This document shows, piece by piece, positions 7,356 to 10,236 of a stretch of DNA of 10,236 nucleotides (position 1 is the first letter of the stretch; the number at the start of each line of letters is the position of its first letter). The position numbers were made by a program, and so were the translations under genes. The stretch is taken from positions 1 through 10,236 of the forward strand of contig JAJXWG010000039.1 of assembly GCA_021781695.1 (NCBI GenBank), written 5' to 3'. The notes beneath the pieces are model-generated. The model saw nothing but the letters and a program-made list of their open reading frames with translations, made no database searches and was not told the DNA's origin. The stretch is from Pseudomonadota bacterium. Lineage in GTDB: Bacteria; Pseudomonadota; Gammaproteobacteria; Burkholderiales; Gallionellaceae.

Positions 7356-8191
7356 TCCAGCGTCAGTCGCGCCACATCGCTGCCAGCATTGATGTAAGGA
7401 TCAAGATTCACCTGTTTGTCTTTGTAAAACAAACGAACTGCCTGGGCATGGCCTATCACCAGCGTAAAAGGCGCATCCCCATCCAGGCGCAATTCACTGC
7501 CGGCCAAATTGACCTGCTTTGAGAGCGTCTTGCCGTATTTGTCCTTGATTTCCACCCAGCATTCCCTGTCAAAAACCAGCCGCAGCGTCGCCATCTCATG
7601 GACAGGGTTGGCGGCCGCCGGCACAGCAGGGGTAACGGAAGATGCTGCCGGCACGGACGACACGGATACTTCAGGCACGGACGACACGGATACTTCAGGC
7701 ACGCTGGATTTCTCAATCGCGGGCAACGGCAGCGGCGTGGTCGTCAACGTCGTGTCAGACTTTACAACTGCATGATGCACCATTTTGGCCTGCCAAAACG
7801 AAAATCCGGCAATCAACAGCACGACCAGAAGTGCTGCGAGCAACAGGTTGACGTTCTGGCGGCGCGCCGATTTTGCAGTCGGGAAAGCGGTCTCAAGCTG
7901 ATTGGGCTCTGTTCTTACCTGAGTGACTTGCGCCTGTGGCAGGTGTGCCAGCAATGCCTGCTCATCCATCTGCAACAGCCTGGCATAACTGCGCACAAAA
8001 CCGCGCAGAAAAGCGATCTCGGGCAAGGCCTTGAAATCATTTTCTTCGAGTGCGACAACCTGACGGTGCGAAAGCTTGATCTTGCCGACCACATCGTCGA
8101 TACCAAGCCCCATGCTTACACGGCGCTCGCGCAAAAGGTGTCCGATCAAAGGCCGTTCCACCTGCTCCGGGTTATTTTCCTGTTCCATCAT
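7352..8191 (-). CDS. rodZ: Cytoskeleton/cell-shape protein RodZ (HTH-TM-DUF4115)
   Basis: RodZ is a bitopic inner-membrane protein that binds MreB filaments through its cytoplasmic helix-turn-helix domain and links them to the cell-wall elongation machinery. The 279 residues contain the HTH domain (about 14-85, with GHLLRERRVSMGL and the typical LPEIAFLRGFVRSYARLL at 56-73), a basic patch (RR at 110-111), one membrane segment (about 114-133), a periplasmic linker rich in Ser, Val, Pro and Ala (about 145-198), and a C-terminal DUF4115 beta domain (about 200-275). It is shorter than E. coli RodZ, mainly in the linker. The linker carries a perfect DNA tandem repeat described separately. Two adjacent ATG codons (8191 and 8188) could serve as start. 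The first overlaps the pilF stop as ATGA; a GGTGA lies better spaced for the second. Confidence 0.95.
   Translation of the reverse strand: MMEQENNPEQVERPLIGHLLRERRVSMGLGIDDVVGKIKLSHRQVVALEENDFKALPEIAFLRGFVRSYARLLQMDEQALLAHLPQAQVTQVRTEPNQLETAFPTAKSARRQNVNLLLAALLVVLLIAGFSFWQAKMVHHAVVKSDTTLTTTPLPLPAIEKSSVPEVSVSSVPEVSVSSVPAASSVTPAVPAAANPVHEMATLRLVFDRECWVEIKDKYGKTLSKQVNLAGSELRLDGDAPFTLVIGHAQAVRLFYKDKQVNLDPYINAGSDVARLTLE
7650..7703. repeat. 24-base perfect tandem repeat within rodZ
   Basis: Two identical 24-base units lie head to tail at 7650-7673 and 7674-7697, and a third begins at 7698 but diverges after six bases. Because 24 is a multiple of three, the repeat stays in frame and encodes two copies of an eight-residue unit, read in RodZ as SSVPEVSV twice and then SSVPA (about 162-182). 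It lies in the periplasmic linker, where length changes should be tolerated. The exact identity of the units suggests a recent slippage duplication. Confidence 0.93.
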
Positions 8192-8943
8192 TCACCGCGC
8201 GACAACAGTTGGGCTTCATGCGAATCCGGGTAACGTCCGCGCAAAAGCAACGAATAACTTCCTTCCACATTCTTGTCCCCGATGCGGCGGGCGATGCGTA
8301 TGCCAAGCCACAGCTGTTCTGCCGTCATGTTGTCGCTGTTCGCGCTGTCGCTTGCAAAGCGCGCAAAATACTTCTGCGCCCCCTGATAATCCCCTGTCGT
8401 GAATTTCAGTTCAGCCATCGCCAGCAGCGCCTGCGGCATTCCGGGACGGGCATGCAAGGCCTGCAGCATATAATCTTCAGCCTCCTGATTTTTTCCTGCC
8501 TTCTGCGAACACAGCCCGGCGTTCAGGTAGGCCACCTCGGGCGTGGCATACAGGGGATTCTTCACGGCTGCCATGAATTGCGTCATGGACTCCTTTTCGC
8601 GGCCACGCTGACACAGAAACCATCCGTAGTTGTTGTGCGTTTCTGAATCCATACTGTCTATGCGCAGGCTTTGCATGAAGCTTTCTTCAGCCTCCTTATC
8701 CTCATGCAGCGCCATATGGATCAAACCGCGCACATCGTAAGCCGGCGCATAGCTCGGGTTCGCCTTCAACGCCACATCGATCTCGGACAGCGCGATGGCC
8801 ATCTGATTGCGCTGGTAGTACATGCCGGCCAGTTCCGTGTGCAGCTTCGCACTTCTTTTTTCGCGTTCACGGGTCTGCTTAATGCTTTCACCCGAACATC
8901 CGGCCAGCAACATTGCCATCAACACCAGCATGAAGATCTTCAT
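8188..8943 (-). CDS. pilF: Type IV pilus biogenesis lipoprotein PilF/PilW (TPR)
   Basis: PilF (PilW in Neisseria) is the outer-membrane pilotin that helps the secretin PilQ localise and assemble into multimers for type IV pili. The 251-residue product has a lipoprotein signal with lipobox LAGC, lipidation at Cys16 and Ser at +2, fitting the outer membrane. The mature part is a run of TPR units at about 34-66, 67-100, 101-134, 137-168 and 170-202. The segment NNYGWFLCQRGREKESM (104-120), followed by the NPLYATPEVAYLNAGLC stretch (129-145), is typical of PilF and separates it from generic TPR proteins. The start is supported by a strong GAGGTG ribosome site 5 bases upstream and by the signal peptide. 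The ATG overlaps the rlmN stop (ATGA, 8940-8943), and its own stop overlaps rodZ. No other pilus genes are in the window. Confidence 0.94.
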   Translation of the reverse strand: MKIFMLVLMAMLLAGCSGESIKQTREREKRSAKLHTELAGMYYQRNQMAIALSEIDVALKANPSYAPAYDVRGLIHMALHEDKEAEESFMQSLRIDSMDSETHNNYGWFLCQRGREKESMTQFMAAVKNPLYATPEVAYLNAGLCSQKAGKNQEAEDYMLQALHARPGMPQALLAMAELKFTTGDYQGAQKYFARFASDSANSDNMTAEQLWLGIRIARRIGDKNVEGSYSLLLRGRYPDSHEAQLLSRGE

Positions 8944-10031
8944 CTTTCCACCTCGTCTTTTTGCAATACTGCGCTGGTGCGGCGCGTCTTATCCAGCACT
9001 TGGCCTGCCAGCTGTCCGCATGCGGCCGCGATATCGTCCCCGCGCGTTTTGCGCGTGGTCGTAATGATGTCCGCCTGCATCAGCACATCCTTGAAGCGCG
9101 CGATGGCGTCTAACCTTGAACGCTTGTACGGCGTTTGTGGAAACGGATTGAACGGAATCAGGTTGAACTTGCATGGCACATCGCTCATAAGCTTCACCAG
9201 TTCATGAGCCTGCTGCACCGAATCATTCACGCCGTCTAACATCACATATTCAAAAGTGATGAAGTCGCGCGGCGCTCGCTCAAGGTAGCGCCTGCAGGCA
9301 GACAGCAGCTCTTTTAACGGATACTTCTGATTGATCGGCACCAGCCTGTCGCGTAGCGCGTCGTTGGGCGCATGCAACGACACCGCCAATGCGACCGGAC
9401 AATCCTCCCGCAATCTGTCCATCGCAGGCACGATGCCGGAAGTCGAAACCGTCACGCGGCGGCGTGACAATCCATATGACTGGTCGTCCAGCATCAGGCG
9501 CAATGCGCTCACCGTATTGCTGTAATTCAGAAGCGGCTCGCCCATGCCCATCATCACCACGTTGCTGATTGCCCAGTTGCCTTCGTTATTCCTGCCCAGC
9601 CGATGGTTCGCCCACCACAGCTGACCGATGATTTCGGCAACGCTCAGGTTGCGGTTGAAACCCTGCTTGCCGGTCGAACAGAAAGAACAATCCAGCGCAC
9701 AGCCGGCCTGCGAGGAAATACACAGCGTGCCGCGGCTCTCCTCCGGAATATACACAGCCTCGACCGCATTGCCCGTGCCGACATTCAAAAGCCATTTGCG
9801 CGTGCCGTCGTCGGAAAGCTCTTCTTTCAATATATCCGGCACGGTGATGATTGCACATCGCGACAACTTTTCCCGCAACGCGGCTGCAATGTCTGTCATT
9901 GCAGAAAAATCGGACTCCCCGGCCTGGTATATCCAGCGCAAAAGCTGCTTGGCACGAAACGGCTTCTCGCCCATCTCCGTGAGATAGGCAGTCAGCGCAT
10001 GGGCATCCAGATCGAGTAGGTTTTGTTGCAT
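8940..10031 (-). CDS. rlmN: Dual-specificity RNA methyltransferase RlmN (radical SAM)
   Basis: RlmN methylates C2 of adenine at position 2503 of 23S rRNA and at position 37 of some tRNAs, using a radical SAM reaction in which a methyl group is first placed on a cysteine. The 363-residue protein has an N-terminal accessory domain (about 1-95), the cluster motif CALDCSFC with Cys111, Cys115 and Cys118, the MGMGEPLLNY segment (161-170), and GDDIAAACGQLAG (331-343). Cys338 there corresponds to the methyl-carrying Cys355 of E. coli, and Cys104 to its partner Cys118. All catalytic residues are present. The start ATG is 7 bases after the ndk stop but has no clear Shine-Dalgarno sequence; the leader is AT-rich (GTTAAATTTGCA). 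Translation may depend on ribosomes leaving ndk. The stop overlaps pilF. Confidence 0.97.
   Translation of the reverse strand: MQQNLLDLDAHALTAYLTEMGEKPFRAKQLLRWIYQAGESDFSAMTDIAAALREKLSRCAIITVPDILKEELSDDGTRKWLLNVGTGNAVEAVYIPEESRGTLCISSQAGCALDCSFCSTGKQGFNRNLSVAEIIGQLWWANHRLGRNNEGNWAISNVVMMGMGEPLLNYSNTVSALRLMLDDQSYGLSRRRVTVSTSGIVPAMDRLREDCPVALAVSLHAPNDALRDRLVPINQKYPLKELLSACRRYLERAPRDFITFEYVMLDGVNDSVQQAHELVKLMSDVPCKFNLIPFNPFPQTPYKRSRLDAIARFKDVLMQADIITTTRKTRGDDIAAACGQLAGQVLDKTRRTSAVLQKDEVER
8949..8954 (-). promoter_or_regulatory. Strong Shine-Dalgarno site of pilF
   Basis: The minus strand reads GAGGTGGAAAGATG, a six-base match to the end of 16S rRNA placed 5 bases before the pilF ATG and lying inside the last codons of rlmN. 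It is the best ribosome site among the gene starts in this window and may allow pilF to be translated above the level set by coupling to rlmN. Confidence 0.7.
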
Positions 10032-10038
10032 TGCAAAT

Positions 10039-10236
10039 TTAACGTGAATAGACGTTCATCGCGGGAAAGAAATAGGCGATTTCCACGGCGGCTGTCTCAG
10101 GCGCATCGGAACCGTGCACCGCATTCGCATCGATGCTGTCGGCGAAATCGGCACGGATGGTGCCCTTGTCCGCTTTCTTGGGATCCGTAGCACCCATCAG
10201 CTCACGGTTCTTCAGGATCGCGCCTTCACCTTCCAG
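10039..10236 (-). CDS. ndk: Nucleoside diphosphate kinase, C-terminal part (5' end outside window)
   Basis: The last 65 codons of ndk are present and end with TAA at 10039-10041. The enzyme transfers the terminal phosphate from ATP to other nucleoside diphosphates through a phosphohistidine. Visible are LEGEGAI at the fragment start, MGATDPKKADKGTIRADFA, and the NAVHGSDAPETAAVEIAYFF segment that holds the active-site histidine (His of VHGSD, about residue 41 of the fragment). The ending NVYSR is short, as in other bacterial forms. This is the most upstream gene of the operon seen here, so the promoter may lie before it outside the window. Identity is clear despite the truncation. Confidence 0.96.
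   Translation of the reverse strand: MEGEGAILKNRELMGATDPKKADKGTIRADFADSIDANAVHGSDAPETAAVEIAYFFPAMNVYSR

Noticed and set aside
7598..8233. 211-residue plus-strand frame opposite rodZ containing Arg-His-Gly repeats
   Set aside because: The repeats come only from the 24-base rodZ tandem repeat read on the other strand; there is no ribosome site or family resemblance.

Overview
The window is a stretch of conserved chromosomal housekeeping genes from a proteobacterium, most likely a betaproteobacterium. The gene order ndk - rlmN - pilF/pilW - rodZ - ispG - hisS - yfgM - bamB - der, all on the minus strand, is the arrangement I know from that class. The sequence style and the neighbouring hydrogenase-maturation and DUF3391/HD-GYP genes would suit a Nitrosomonadales/Gallionellaceae-like lineage, but that finer placement is inference only.

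Layout, in the direction of transcription (right to left): a partial ndk runs off the right edge (10236-10039), followed by rlmN, pilF, rodZ, ispG, hisS, yfgM, bamB, der and a gene for a DUF3391/HD-GYP cyclic-di-GMP phosphodiesterase-type protein that ends at 270. The genes are very tightly packed. Four junctions are 4-base ATGA overlaps, and the longest internal gap, ispG-hisS, is 43 bases. This points to one long operon or a few overlapping transcription units whose main promoter lies outside the window. At the left edge, on the plus strand and convergent with the operon, is the C-terminal end of a gene that resembles a hydrogenase maturation protease.

The genes cover nucleotide metabolism (Ndk), rRNA/tRNA methylation (RlmN), type IV pilus assembly (PilF), cell shape (RodZ), isoprenoid precursor synthesis (IspG, needed for the lipid carriers of peptidoglycan synthesis), translation (HisS), Sec-associated envelope protein export (YfgM), outer-membrane protein insertion (BamB), ribosome assembly (Der) and second-messenger signalling (HD-GYP). 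There are no tRNA or rRNA genes, CRISPR arrays, insertion sequences or gaps above 300 bases. I see no undescribed system here. The points worth a second look are the HD-GYP gene standing directly after der, where hfq is often found, the deviating residues in its metal-site region, and a perfect 24-base in-frame tandem repeat in rodZ.
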